Source: Bacteroidia bacterium (lineage in GTDB: Bacteria > Bacteroidota > Bacteroidia > Flavobacteriales > Flavobacteriaceae). From it: 64,000 nucleotides of DNA. The notes beneath the pieces were generated by a model. It had not been told where the DNA came from, did no database searches, and worked only from the letters and a program-made list of their open reading frames with translations. Both the position numbers and the translations under genes were made by a program. This document shows, in pieces, positions 1-9,501 of this stretch. Numbering within the stretch: the first letter of the stretch is position 1; each line of letters opens with the position of its first letter. Location of the stretch: NCBI GenBank assembly GCA_030431055.1, contig JAUIJA010000001.1, forward strand, positions 372,001 to 436,000, read 5' to 3'.

Positions 1-1389
<1,389 letters not shown>

Positions 1390-1469
1390 TTAAATATTTT
1401 TTTATGATGTATTGTGTTAATTTTCAGTGTTAAATTTTAGTTTTTTTAAACATAATTTTAAGATTTTTT

Positions 1470-1500
1470 TTTGAACTGAACTTTGTTTTTATATATTTGT
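1470..1500 (+). promoter_or_regulatory. Promoter of the barrel gene at 1524
   Basis: TTTG at 1470-1473 and TATATTTGT at 1492-1500 are separated by 18 bases and match the Bacteroidota -33/-7 pattern. This shows that a TTG at 1497 lies inside the promoter and is not the start codon; transcription should begin near 1506, ahead of the ATG at 1524. Confidence 0.8.
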
Positions 1501-1523
1501 CCGATAATAGAAAACTTTTAGCG

Positions 1524-2312
1524 ATGACTAAAAAGATAAAATCCCTACTTTTTTTATTGCTTTTGGCACCGTTTGCAATGCAAGCGCAATTTGGTTTCTC
1601 TCATGAGATTGGAGCGTTTGCTGGAGGTGTAGCTTTTCAATCTGATTTTGGTGTACGTCACGATTTTGAGACAAACGCTGGTAATACAGGTTTTGGAATT
1701 GGTTTAGTACACTATATGAATTTCTCATATCGTGCAGAATGTAATTGTTATACACCTGACACATATTTTAATGATCACTTTAAGTTGCGTTCTGAATTAT
1801 CTTACAATAGTACTAAGTTAGAGCACTTTGGAGAATGGGTTGATAAAGAAAGTATCTATGGAGCTCAATTAAGAGCAATGAAAGGTGAAGCTAAAGTTAC
1901 TGATATTGGAATGCAGTTAGAGTATTTTCCATGGAGTATTCGTGAATTTACGTCTAGAGTAGGCGCTTGGGGACCTTTTATTGCTTTAGGAGCGCATTAT
2001 TCTTTTTATAGCAATAATACTTATTCTGAATTACCTGGAGGACTTGGAAATACCTATAATGTTTATCCTGATTATTTAGATGGAGAGATAGGGTGGTCGA
2101 CAGAAGGTGGAAGCACGTGGTCTGTTGTCTCTTCTGTAGGTACACGTTATAAATTAACTGAATTATCAGATTTATTTGTAGAGTTACGTTGGCAATATTA
2201 TGGTGATGACTGGGTTGATGGATTACGTAAAGATCCTGATGTACATTCTGAAAACAAAGCTAATGATTGGAATGTTTGGTTCCATTTTGGATACATTTAC
2301 TATTTAGATTAA
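1524..2312 (+). CDS. Outer-membrane beta-barrel protein, THC0290_0291-like family
   Basis: A 262-residue exported protein. The signal peptide MTKKIKSLLFLLLLAPFAMQAQ is followed by alternating amphipathic, aromatic-rich strands and ends in FGYIYYLD, a terminal aromatic strand typical of outer-membrane barrels. The opening FGFSHEIGAFAGGVAFQ and a cysteine pair (CNC) near residue 74 resemble a conserved flavobacterial family annotated THC0290_0291, recognised from memory. Function is unknown. The ATG at 1524 is chosen because the upstream in-frame TTG (1497) is inside the promoter. It is a single-gene unit ending in a strong terminator. Confidence 0.75.
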   Translation: MTKKIKSLLFLLLLAPFAMQAQFGFSHEIGAFAGGVAFQSDFGVRHDFETNAGNTGFGIGLVHYMNFSYRAECNCYTPDTYFNDHFKLRSELSYNSTKLEHFGEWVDKESIYGAQLRAMKGEAKVTDIGMQLEYFPWSIREFTSRVGAWGPFIALGAHYSFYSNNTYSELPGGLGNTYNVYPDYLDGEIGWSTEGGSTWSVVSSVGTRYKLTELSDLFVELRWQYYGDDWVDGLRKDPDVHSENKANDWNVWFHFGYIYYLD

Positions 2313-2330
2313 AAAAACAATATAGAAATA

Positions 2331-2365
2331 AAAAAAGCCTTGAATTTAAATTCAAGGCTTTTTTT
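2331..2365. terminator. Bidirectional intrinsic terminator
   Basis: GCCTTGAATTT and its exact complement form an 11-bp palindromic stem, flanked by A6 on the left and T7 on the right. It serves both the plus-strand gene ending at 2312 and the minus-strand gene ending at 2386. Confidence 0.9.
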
Positions 2366-2385
2366 ATTTTAAGAACTTTCTTTAA

Positions 2386-3531
2386 CTAACTTAAAGCTTG
2401 TTCTAAATCAGATAATAAATCGTCAATATCTTCTACACCAACACTTAATCTAATCATATCATCGGTGATTCCTAATTCTTCTCTCTTTTCAGCTGGAACT
2501 GAAGCATGTGTCATTAAAGCAGGATGATTTGCTAAAGATTCCACTCCCCCTAAAGATTCGGCAAGTGTGAAAACCTTTACGCTTTCTAAAAACTTAACAG
2601 CATCTTCCTTTTTACCCGATTTGAATGTAAAAGAAACCATTCCGCCAAAACCGCCAATCATTTGTTTTTTTGCAATTTCATGATTTGGGTGTGAGCTTAA
2701 ACCTGGGTAATAAACTCTTTGAACTACTGGATGATTAGACAAGAATTCTGCAACTTTTTGTCCATTTTCAGAATGACGCTGTACTCTTAAGTGTAGTGTT
2801 TTGATTCCACGTAAAACCAAAAAGCTATCCATAGGCCCTAAAGTACCTCCAGTAGCAAATTGAGCAAAATGTAATTGCTCACCTAATTCTTTGTCTTTTA
2901 CTACTAATGCCCCTGCAATGACATCTGAATGACCTCCTAGGTACTTTGTAGCTGAATGCATTACAATATCAGCTCCTAAATCTAAAGGTTTTTGTAAATA
3001 TGGTGTAGCAAACGTATTATCGACAGCAAATAATAAATTGTGCTTTTTTGTAATTTTTGCCACTTCAGAAATATCTGCTAATTTCATTAAAGGGTTTGTT
3101 GGTGTTTCAACCCAAACTAATTTTGTATTAGCATTAATTAGCGATTCTAATTTGGCTAAGTCTGTCATATCTACAAAATGGAATTTTATTCCAAAATCTT
3201 GATAAATACGCGCAAACATTCTGTAAGTTCCACCATATAAATCGTCCATAGCAATTACTTCATCTCCTGGTTTCAATAATTTCATTACTGAATCCGTTGC
3301 TGCTAAACCAGAAGAAAAAGCCAAACCCTTTACTCCGTTTTCAATACTCGCCAAAGCCTCTTCTAAAGCCGTTCTCGTAGGGTTTGCTGCTCGGCTATAT
3401 TCATATTCACCAATAGGTATTCCTGGAGAAGATTGTGCAAATGTTGACGTTTGAAAAACTGGCGGCATAACTGAGCCTGTAACTTTTTCATGATGCTGAC
3501 CACCATGTATCGCTTTTGTGTTAAATTTCAT
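2386..3531 (-). CDS. Cystathionine gamma-synthase/lyase-type PLP enzyme
   Basis: A 381-residue enzyme of the Cys/Met-metabolism PLP family, cytosolic. The phosphate-binding YSR motif is at 45-47, DNTFATP at 171-177 and the PLP-binding lysine is K196 in SATKYLGGHSD. The C-terminal SLGGVESL segment is typical of cystathionine gamma-synthases and gamma-lyases. The family interconverts cysteine, homoserine esters, cystathionine and homocysteine. Sequence alone does not separate synthase (MetB) from lyase, and no met or cys gene is adjacent to decide. Full length; its own promoter is at 3555-3563. Confidence 0.9.
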   Translation of the reverse strand: MKFNTKAIHGGQHHEKVTGSVMPPVFQTSTFAQSSPGIPIGEYEYSRAANPTRTALEEALASIENGVKGLAFSSGLAATDSVMKLLKPGDEVIAMDDLYGGTYRMFARIYQDFGIKFHFVDMTDLAKLESLINANTKLVWVETPTNPLMKLADISEVAKITKKHNLLFAVDNTFATPYLQKPLDLGADIVMHSATKYLGGHSDVIAGALVVKDKELGEQLHFAQFATGGTLGPMDSFLVLRGIKTLHLRVQRHSENGQKVAEFLSNHPVVQRVYYPGLSSHPNHEIAKKQMIGGFGGMVSFTFKSGKKEDAVKFLESVKVFTLAESLGGVESLANHPALMTHASVPAEKREELGITDDMIRLSVGVEDIDDLLSDLEQALS

Positions 3532-3554
3532 ATATAGATATTTATTTATTTTTT

Positions 3555-3563
3555 ACAAAGGTA
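3555..3563 (-). promoter_or_regulatory. -7 box for the trans-sulfuration gene
   Basis: Minus strand TACCTTTGT, a full match to TAnnTTTGY, ending 23 bases before the start codon. Confidence 0.65.
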
Positions 3564-3568
3564 ATTTA

Positions 3569-4027
3569 TTAAACAAATTTTTTTAATTGTAGAATAATTC
3601 CAATATGAATTCCTTCATGGAAGTTATTAAACTGCATGGCATCCTCTATACTTTTTAAAGTATAATTAGCAGTTGAAACGGTATATTCCATATAATTTTG
3701 AAATAATCCTTTATGTAAATCATCTTGTGTTTTTGTAATTGTAGAAAACAATAAATTCTTGATAGCCTCAACTTCTTCTTGAGAAACATTTCCTTGTGGT
3801 GCTGATCCTTTTTGGTATTTTGAAACCATATCATCTGTAACCATCATCTCTAAACCAGAAAGCTTATAGGCTAATAATTGTTGAGTAACTACAACATGGC
3901 CAATATTCCAAATGATATTGTTTTTAAATCCTTCAGGAATTCTATTTAATTGTTCTAAGGTATGACTTTCAATAAACTTTTGAAGTAACCCTCTACTCGC
4001 TATAGTAACTTGTAAACTCGTATGCAT
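3569..4027 (-). CDS. DinB-like superfamily protein
   Basis: A 152-residue four-helix-bundle protein. H44 (NIGHVV), H137 and H141 (FHEGIHIG) sit where the DinB/DinB_2 fold places its metal-binding histidine triad. The DinB superfamily includes thiol-dependent S-transferases such as bacillithiol transferases, but the substrate cannot be read here. An in-frame start at 4069 would add LYLRKKIK-type residues unlike the family and would place the near-consensus promoter TACCTTCG (4041-4048) inside the gene, so the ATG at 4027 is preferred. The gene lies downstream of no operon partner; the next gene at 2386-3531 has its own promoter. Confidence 0.8.
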   Translation of the reverse strand: MHTSLQVTIASRGLLQKFIESHTLEQLNRIPEGFKNNIIWNIGHVVVTQQLLAYKLSGLEMMVTDDMVSKYQKGSAPQGNVSQEEVEAIKNLLFSTITKTQDDLHKGLFQNYMEYTVSTANYTLKSIEDAMQFNNFHEGIHIGIILQLKKFV

Positions 4028-4148
4028 TTTTATTTTTTTACGAAGGTACAAAAAGAAGTTTGAAGACAAATTTCTAACTCAATAGCTTATATTGCAAAAA
4101 CAGGAAAATGCTTTATAAAAAAGCTTAATAATTCGCTTTAAAATTTTA

Positions 4149-4157
4149 TATTTTTGT
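4149..4157 (+). promoter_or_regulatory. -7 box upstream of ArsC-like gene
   Basis: TATTTTTGT matches TAnnTTTGY. The downstream start codon (TTG at 4170) is only 12 bases away, so the leader would be about 6 nt. Confidence 0.65.
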
Positions 4158-4169
4158 AAAAAAATAGGT

Positions 4170-4526
4170 TTGAGAAAAATATACTACTTAAAAACTTGCG
4201 ATACTTGTAAACGCATTTTAAAATCATTACCAAATTTAGATTCATTTACACTTCAAGATATAAAAGAGCAACCAATCACTGTAAAGCAATTAGAAGAAAT
4301 GTATCAATTGAGTGATAGTTATGAGAAGTTATTTAGCAAACGTGCTAAACTCTATAAGGAAATGGGTTTAAAAGATGAAAAATTACAAGAAGATGATTTT
4401 AAAAGTTACATTTTAGAACATTATACTTTTTTAAGTAGACCAGTAATTATTGCAGAAGACAAAATTTTTATTGGCAACAGTAAAAAAGTTACTGAAGCAG
4501 CAATTGAATACTTAAAAAATGAATAG
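4170..4526 (+). CDS. ArsC/Spx-family thioredoxin-fold protein (TTG start)
   Basis: A 118-residue member of the arsenate reductase (ArsC)/Spx/YffB family. It opens with strand IYYLKT followed by CDTC (C10, C13), and has the conserved LSRPVI segment near residue 89. The family reduces arsenate with glutathione or, in Spx-like members, binds RNA polymerase; here no ars genes are near, so the role is unassigned. The start must be TTG at 4170: no ATG or GTG lies in frame between the promoter and the first strand. It overlaps the following transporter gene by 8 bases, so the two are co-transcribed. Confidence 0.8.
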   Translation: MRKIYYLKTCDTCKRILKSLPNLDSFTLQDIKEQPITVKQLEEMYQLSDSYEKLFSKRAKLYKEMGLKDEKLQEDDFKSYILEHYTFLSRPVIIAEDKIFIGNSKKVTEAAIEYLKNE

Positions 4527-5409
4527 TCGCTCTTGGGCTTTGCTTGGAGCAACCTTTGTTTCAATTGTTTATGGTGCAACTTTTACACTTGCAAAAGATG
4601 TAATGCCTGAATATGTTCAGCCGTATGGACTAATTTTAATTCGAGTTTTAGGAGCTTGTTTATTGTTCTGGTTTGTTTCGCTTTTTGTTAAGCAACAAAA
4701 AATACATCTAAAAGATTTTCCTAGAATTGTGGTTGCAGCATTTTTTGGTGTTGCTTTTAATCAGTTAACTTTTTTTAAAGGGTTAATTTACACTTCACCA
4801 ATTAGCGCTTCTGTCATTATGGTTACTGCGCCTATTATAGTTTTAATTCTATCAGCCATATTACTCAAAGAGCGCATTTTTTTAAGAAAAATAATTGGTG
4901 TTTTAATTGGCTTAACTGGTGCAACCGTTCTCATTCTTTATGGAAAATCTATTGGTGATGCTCCTAATGCAAATTGGGGAAATTTTTTAGTTTTTGTAAA
5001 CGCTTCTTCATACGGTGTTTATTTAATTTTAGTAAAACCAATAGCCGCAAAATACAGTCCGCTTACTTTTATTAAATGGATTTATACTTTCGGATTATTA
5101 TATGTTTTACCGTTTGGTTTCAGCGAACTTTCAGTTGTAAATTGGTCAACAATGCCTACGGTTATTTATTTCGAAATAGGCTACTTAATTGTTTTTACTA
5201 CTTTTCTAGCGTATTTAATAAATTTATCTGCAATTCGTATTTTAAAACCAACAACCTTATCTGTTTTTATTTACTTACAACCATTCTTTGCTAGTATTAT
5301 CGCTATTGGTTTAGGAAAAGATAGTTTGAATGAAATTAAGGTTATTTCAGCTTTATTAATTTTTATAGGCGTATTTTTAGTTACTCAAAAATCTAAAGTT
5401 AGAAATTAA
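4519..5409 (+). CDS. EamA/DMT-family transporter
   Basis: A 296-residue inner-membrane protein with about ten hydrophobic helices arranged as two EamA repeats (roughly residues 8-140 and 155-290). Typical family features are FVSIVYGATFTLAK in helix 1, the P-rich GLTGATVLI segment after the first repeat and the closing LIFIGVFLVTQ. The DMT superfamily exports amino acids, metabolites or drugs; the substrate is not predictable. The start codon overlaps the end of the ArsC-like gene (ATGAATAG), pointing to translational coupling. Confidence 0.9.
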   Translation: MNSRSWALLGATFVSIVYGATFTLAKDVMPEYVQPYGLILIRVLGACLLFWFVSLFVKQQKIHLKDFPRIVVAAFFGVAFNQLTFFKGLIYTSPISASVIMVTAPIIVLILSAILLKERIFLRKIIGVLIGLTGATVLILYGKSIGDAPNANWGNFLVFVNASSYGVYLILVKPIAAKYSPLTFIKWIYTFGLLYVLPFGFSELSVVNWSTMPTVIYFEIGYLIVFTTFLAYLINLSAIRILKPTTLSVFIYLQPFFASIIAIGLGKDSLNEIKVISALLIFIGVFLVTQKSKVRN

Positions 5410-5438
5410 CCATATTCGGCTAAAAAGCTTAAATTTCA

Positions 5439-5447
5439 TATCTTTGC
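5439..5447 (+). promoter_or_regulatory. -7 box of the yicC-gmk-nadD operon
   Basis: TATCTTTGC, a full match to TAnnTTTGY, 22 bases before the yicC ATG. No clear -33 element. Confidence 0.6.
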
Positions 5448-5469
5448 CGTTTTATTTTAAGATTTCTGT

Positions 5470-6330
5470 ATGATTGTATCAATGACTGGTTTTGGTAAGG
5501 CTTCAAAGCAATTGCCAACAAAAAAAATTACCGTAGAAATAAAATCTCTAAACAGTAAAGGGCTTGACTTAAACGTGAGAATGCCTTCTGCATATAGAGA
5601 AATAGAATTAAGTCTTCGCAATAAAATTTCACAAGCTTTAGAACGCGGTAAAGTAGATGTTTCTTTATATGTTGAAATGACAGGAACCGAAACTTCTTCA
5701 AAAGTAAATGCTCCAGTTGTTAGCGAATATATGAATCAAATGAAAGCGGTTTTACCTAATGCAGATGAAACTGAATTAATGAAAATGGCTGTTCGTATGC
5801 CAGATGCATTAAAAACGGAACGCGAAGAAATTGACGAAAATGAACACGCAGAAATCATACAATTAGTTGACGAAGCTTTAACTAATATTTCTACTTTTAG
5901 AAAAGATGAAGGTTTATCTTTAGACAAAGATTTCAAGCTTCGAATTGAAAATATTCGTAAGTATATGAACGAAGTTATTGCTTTGGCTCCAGAAAGAATC
6001 GTAGCTGTAAAAGAAAGACTTCAAAATGCGATTGATGAGTTAAAAACAAACGTAGATGAAAATCGTTTCGAACAAGAATTGATTTATTATCTTGAAAAAT
6101 TAGACATTACCGAAGAAAAAGTTCGTTTAGGCAATCATTTGGACTACTTTTTGCAGACAATGGAAAGAAACGAAGCTAATGGTAGAAAATTAGGTTTCAT
6201 TACACAAGAAATTGGTCGCGAAATCAACACTATGGGTTCAAAATCAAATCATTCTGAAATGCAGAAACTAGTAGTAATGATGAAAGACGAATTAGAAAAA
6301 ATAAAAGAGCAGGTTTTAAATGTTCTTTAA
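5470..6330 (+). CDS. yicC: YicC-family endoribonuclease-like protein
   Basis: A 286-residue soluble protein. The N-terminal MIVSMTGFGKA and NSKGLDLNVRMP stretches and the C-terminal GRKLGFITQEIGREINTMGSK block are the signatures of the YicC N domain and the DUF1732 C domain. E. coli YicC is an endoribonuclease implicated in small RNA turnover. It is the first gene of an operon with gmk (21-base gap), an arrangement seen widely in bacteria. Length is normal for the family and no defect is seen. Confidence 0.95.
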   Translation: MIVSMTGFGKASKQLPTKKITVEIKSLNSKGLDLNVRMPSAYREIELSLRNKISQALERGKVDVSLYVEMTGTETSSKVNAPVVSEYMNQMKAVLPNADETELMKMAVRMPDALKTEREEIDENEHAEIIQLVDEALTNISTFRKDEGLSLDKDFKLRIENIRKYMNEVIALAPERIVAVKERLQNAIDELKTNVDENRFEQELIYYLEKLDITEEKVRLGNHLDYFLQTMERNEANGRKLGFITQEIGREINTMGSKSNHSEMQKLVVMMKDELEKIKEQVLNVL

Positions 6331-6351
6331 TACAATAAACAGCACAACACA

Positions 6352-6924
6352 ATGAATAAAGGAAAATTAATTGTTTTTTCGGCGCCTTCAGGATCAGGTA
6401 AAACAACAATAGTAAGACATTTACTAGAAAAAGAAGAGCTAGACTTAGAATTTTCGATTTCTTGCACAACACGTCAAGCACGTGGTGAAGAGAAACACGG
6501 TAAAGATTACTATTTTATCTCTTGGGAAGAGTTTAAAAAACACATTAAAGCCGAAGATTTTGTAGAATGGGAAGAAGTCTATACTGATAATTTCTACGGA
6601 ACTTTAAAAGCAGAAGTGGAACGCATTTGGGCAAAAGGAAAACACGTTATTTTTGATATTGATGTTGCAGGTGGATTACGCATAAAGCGTAAATTTCCTG
6701 AAGAAACTTTAGCTGTTTTTGTAAAACCACCAAGTGTTGATGAATTAAAGCGTCGTTTAAAAGAACGCTCTACAGAAAGTGACGACAAAATAAATATGCG
6801 TATTGCAAAAGCGCACGTAGAATTAGCAACCGCTCCACAGTTTGATACTATCATTAAAAACTACGATTTAGATACTGCTAAAAAAGAAGCGTATGAACTT
6901 GTTCGAAACTTCGTTTCGAAATAG
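6352..6924 (+). CDS. gmk: Guanylate kinase
   Basis: Phosphorylates GMP to GDP with ATP, in the cytosol. The P-loop SAPSGSGKTT is at residues 9-18, the GMP-binding SCTTRQARGEEKHGKDYYF block follows, and FDIDVAGG corresponds to the Walker B region. The 190-residue length is usual. It is the second gene after yicC. The 3' end contains a small perfect stem-loop (6902-6920), and the stop codon lies at the edge of an AT-rich repeat that precedes the inserted four-helix-bundle gene. Confidence 0.97.
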   Translation: MNKGKLIVFSAPSGSGKTTIVRHLLEKEELDLEFSISCTTRQARGEEKHGKDYYFISWEEFKKHIKAEDFVEWEEVYTDNFYGTLKAEVERIWAKGKHVIFDIDVAGGLRIKRKFPEETLAVFVKPPSVDELKRRLKERSTESDDKINMRIAKAHVELATAPQFDTIIKNYDLDTAKKEAYELVRNFVSK

Positions 6925-6954
6925 TAATTAGTAAAGAGTGACTAGTAATTAGCT
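6922..6954 (+). repeat. TAGTAATTAG-type repeat, left flank of the IVP gene
   Basis: Degenerate repeat of TAGTAATTAG-like units beginning at the gmk stop codon. It is an approximate inverted copy of the repeat at 7324-7351, so the two bracket the gene at 6958-7323. Related strings occur at 18502-18534 and 27826-27896. Confidence 0.7.
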
Positions 6955-6957
6955 GAG

Positions 6958-7323
6958 ATGAATGAAATAAAGTCATATAAAGATTTATTAATTTGGCAGA
7001 AAGGAATTTCAATTGTTAAACTAGTTTATCAAATTGTAAAAGCTTTTCCTCAAGATGAAATATATGCTCTTTCTAATCAAATAAAAAGAGCTTCTGTTTC
7101 TGTACCTTCAAATATTGCAGAAGGTTATGGAAGAAACACAGATAAATCATTTAGTTATTTTTTAGATATTGCTCGAGGTTCATTATTTGAACTCGAAACC
7201 CAATTAGTTATTGCTAAAGAATTAGGTTTTATAACAGATGATGAATTATTCCAAGAAATTTTAATTCAAATTGAAGAAGAATCAAAAATGATAAACTCTT
7301 TTTCTAAAAAACTTAAAAGCTAA
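6958..7323 (+). CDS. Four-helix-bundle protein (23S rRNA intervening-sequence type)
   Basis: A 121-residue helical protein of the S23/IVP family. Recognisable features are YKDLLIWQKG at residues 6-15, the QIKRASVSVPSNIAEGYGR block around 41-59 and FLDIARGSLFELE at 68-80. The family was first seen in intervening sequences inside 23S rRNA genes, is also found as free-standing genes, and shares its fold with the Avd accessory protein of diversity-generating retroelements. Its function is unknown. Here it sits between gmk and nadD, which belong to one operon, bounded by inverted repeats, as if inserted. No rRNA sequence is nearby. Confidence 0.9.
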   Translation: MNEIKSYKDLLIWQKGISIVKLVYQIVKAFPQDEIYALSNQIKRASVSVPSNIAEGYGRNTDKSFSYFLDIARGSLFELETQLVIAKELGFITDDELFQEILIQIEEESKMINSFSKKLKS

Positions 7324-7351
7324 TTACTTATTACTAATCACTAGTTACTAA
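7324..7351 (-). repeat. TAGTAATTAG-type repeat, right flank of the IVP gene
   Basis: The complement reads as TTAGTAACTAGTGATTAG and further similar units, an imperfect inverted copy of 6922-6954. It lies between the stop of the four-helix-bundle gene and the nadD ATG. Confidence 0.7.
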
Positions 7352-7355
7352 AATT

Positions 7356-7937
7356 ATGAAAATCGGACTTTATTTCGGAACATTTAACCCTATTCACGTT
7401 GGCCATTTAATTATTGCCAATCATATGGCAGAGCATTCCGATTTAGACCAAATTTGGATGGTCGTTACGCCGCATAATCCACATAAAAAGAAAAGTACGT
7501 TGCTTGATGATTACCATCGTTTACACATGGTGCATTTGGCTACAGAAAATTATCCTAAAATTCAACCTTCCGACATTGAATTTAAGTTACCGCAACCTAA
7601 TTATACGGTAAATACATTAGCGCATTTACAAGAAAAATTTCCAACTCATGAGTTTTCATTAATTATGGGTGAAGACAACTTAAATTCGCTTCATAAATGG
7701 AAAAACTACGAAGTTATTCTTCAAAATCATCATATTTATGTGTATCCAAGATTAAACTCTGGAGAAATGGACGAGCAATTTGTAAATCACAAAAAAATTC
7801 ATCGCGTTGGCGCACCAGTTGTTGAATTGTCTTCAACCTTTATTCGTAATAGCATTAAAGAAGGTAAAAATGTCACACCTATGCTGTCTTCAAAAGTTTG
7901 GGAATATGTAGAACATAATTTGTTTTATAAGAAATGA
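7356..7937 (+). CDS. nadD: Nicotinate-nucleotide adenylyltransferase
   Basis: Transfers AMP from ATP to nicotinate mononucleotide in NAD biosynthesis, cytosolic. The nucleotidyltransferase motif GTFNPIHVGH is at residues 8-17 and the second motif SSTFIRNSI near 166-174 (ISSTxIR-like). The length of 193 residues is normal. It belongs to the yicC-gmk operon, separated from gmk only by the inserted four-helix-bundle gene, and its stop overlaps the start of the next small membrane gene (ATGA). Confidence 0.97.
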   Translation: MKIGLYFGTFNPIHVGHLIIANHMAEHSDLDQIWMVVTPHNPHKKKSTLLDDYHRLHMVHLATENYPKIQPSDIEFKLPQPNYTVNTLAHLQEKFPTHEFSLIMGEDNLNSLHKWKNYEVILQNHHIYVYPRLNSGEMDEQFVNHKKIHRVGAPVVELSSTFIRNSIKEGKNVTPMLSSKVWEYVEHNLFYKK

Positions 7938-8239
7938 TTTCAAAACTTCATTGGACAAAAAAGATTGCTTTAATTATTTTTGTAATATTTATTATTTCGG
8001 TTTTTGTTGGAAATATAAAAGAACACTTTAGAGGCACGCCATACTATGTTTATTTAAGTATGTTTTCTTTTATTGGTGTTTTAGGAAGTGTTTTATGGTC
8101 ATTTGTTAATAGCGTTTTAATGTATAAAGAAATAAATATTAAGTCAAACCCTAATATTTACTGGTTAATTTTTTCAGCAATTCCATTTCTTTATTTTTTC
8201 ATCGGTTTAATGATTATTTTGTTTTATACGATTATATAA
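7934..8239 (+). CDS. Small three-helix membrane protein, unknown
   Basis: A 101-residue protein with hydrophobic segments at about residues 10-27, 38-62 and 76-100. It has no recognised family motif. The ATG overlaps the nadD stop by four bases, so it is the last gene of the yicC-gmk-nadD operon and probably translationally coupled. Many basic residues at the N-terminus suggest the start lies inside the cell. Confidence 0.65.
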   Translation: MISKLHWTKKIALIIFVIFIISVFVGNIKEHFRGTPYYVYLSMFSFIGVLGSVLWSFVNSVLMYKEINIKSNPNIYWLIFSAIPFLYFFIGLMIILFYTII

Positions 8240-8280
8240 ACGTTAACATTCCTTTACAACCTGTTCCCAATAGGTTTTTG

Positions 8281-8289
8281 TAACTTTGA
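8281..8289 (+). promoter_or_regulatory. Probable yqhD -7 box
   Basis: TAACTTTGA matches TAnnTTTG. Transcription would then start near 8294, at the first base of the stem-loop repeat at 8294-8314. The -33 element is not clear. Confidence 0.5.
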
Positions 8290-8293
8290 CAAG

Positions 8294-8314
8294 ATGCTGA
8301 ACTAAATTCAGCAT
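8294..8314 (+). repeat. Palindromic repeat in the yqhD leader
   Basis: ATGCTGAA and its exact complement are separated by a 5-base loop. The string GATGCTGAA...TTCAGCATGAC looks like the short palindromic repeats scattered through flavobacterial genomes. It ends 9 bases before the yqhD start codon and would be the 5' end of the mRNA. Confidence 0.7.
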
Positions 8315-8323
8315 GACAATATT

Positions 8324-9484
8324 ATGAACAATTTTGAATTATACAATCCTGTGAACTATGTCTTTGGAAAAGGACAAATCTCAAAACTTTCTGATTTAGT
8401 AACGTCAAAAAAAATACTGCTAACTTATGGTGGTGGAAGTATTTTTAAAAATGGCATTTACGACCAAGTTAAAGCAGCTCTTTCTGGAGTTGAAATTATT
8501 GAATTTGGTGGCATTGAACCGAATCCGCGTTTTGAAACGCTAATGAAAGCGATTGAAATCATTCGCAAAGAAAAAATTGATTTCATTTTAGCTGTTGGTG
8601 GTGGAAGTGTAATTGATGGAACCAAATTTATCTCAGCAGCAGTTCATTTTGAAGGTAACGAAGCTGACATTTTACACAAACGCATTTTATTTAAAGACAC
8701 TTCAAAAGTGGTTCCTTTTGGAACGGTTTTAACGTTACCAGCAACGGGTTCGGAAATGAATTCAGGTGCTGTTGTAACGATTGAAGCTACGCAAGAAAAA
8801 TTAACTCTAGGCGGAAGTGCTTTATTCCCTGTTTTTTCGATTGTGGATCCAACGGTAATTGAATCGTTACCAAAAAGACAATTACAAAATGGTGTAGTAG
8901 ATGCTTTTACACATGTAATGGAACAATATCTAACCTATAATCACGATGCTTTACTTCAAGACAGAATTGCAGAAGGTATTTTACAAACTTTGGTAGAAAT
9001 TGGTCCGAAAGTAATTGAAAATCCTACCGATTATAAATTGGCTTCCAACTTTGTTTGGTGTGCAACTATGGCATTAAACGGTTTACTAAACAAAGGTGTT
9101 CCAACCGATTGGGCAACGCACATGATTGGTCATGAATTAACTGCTTTGTACGAAATTGATCATGCAAGAACACTGGCAATTATTGGTCCAAACTTATACA
9201 AAGTAATGTTTGATTCTAAAAAAGAAAAATTAGTACAATACGGAAAACGCGTTTGGAATTTAACTGGAACCGATGAAGAAATTGCACAGAGAGCGATTGA
9301 AAAAACCACTGAATTTTTTCAAAGCGTTGGTATGAAAACCAAGTTATCAGAAAACACTAAAAACTATCAAGAAACAGCTTCTTTTATCGTAAATAGATTT
9401 GAAGAAAGAGGCTGGAAAGGTTTGGGCGAAAAGCAATTAGTAACCTTAGATAAAGTAAAAGAAATTGTAGAAATGAGCTATTAA
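8324..9484 (+). CDS. yqhD: NADPH-dependent aldehyde reductase, YqhD type
   Basis: An iron-containing alcohol dehydrogenase-family enzyme of 386 residues, close to E. coli YqhD (387) in length and in many blocks such as FGGIEPNP, LAVGGGSVIDGTKF and GVPTDWATHM. The metal ligands D193, H197, H266 and H280 line up with YqhD D194, H198, H267 and H281. YqhD reduces short aldehydes, including those formed during lipid peroxidation, using NADPH. Here it is a single-gene unit; the leader contains a hairpin repeat, and a long palindromic repeat follows the gene. Confidence 0.93.
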   Translation: MNNFELYNPVNYVFGKGQISKLSDLVTSKKILLTYGGGSIFKNGIYDQVKAALSGVEIIEFGGIEPNPRFETLMKAIEIIRKEKIDFILAVGGGSVIDGTKFISAAVHFEGNEADILHKRILFKDTSKVVPFGTVLTLPATGSEMNSGAVVTIEATQEKLTLGGSALFPVFSIVDPTVIESLPKRQLQNGVVDAFTHVMEQYLTYNHDALLQDRIAEGILQTLVEIGPKVIENPTDYKLASNFVWCATMALNGLLNKGVPTDWATHMIGHELTALYEIDHARTLAIIGPNLYKVMFDSKKEKLVQYGKRVWNLTGTDEEIAQRAIEKTTEFFQSVGMKTKLSENTKNYQETASFIVNRFEERGWKGLGEKQLVTLDKVKEIVEMSY

Positions 9485-9501
9485 TTTCTTTTATCAAAAA
9501 A

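Noticed and set aside
1497..1523. N-terminal extension of the barrel protein from TTG at 1497
   Set aside because: The TTG is part of the -7 promoter box TATATTTGT; the signal peptide begins at the ATG at 1524.
6958..7323. Avd protein of a diversity-generating retroelement
   Set aside because: The fold is related, but no reverse transcriptase, template repeat or variable repeat is near.
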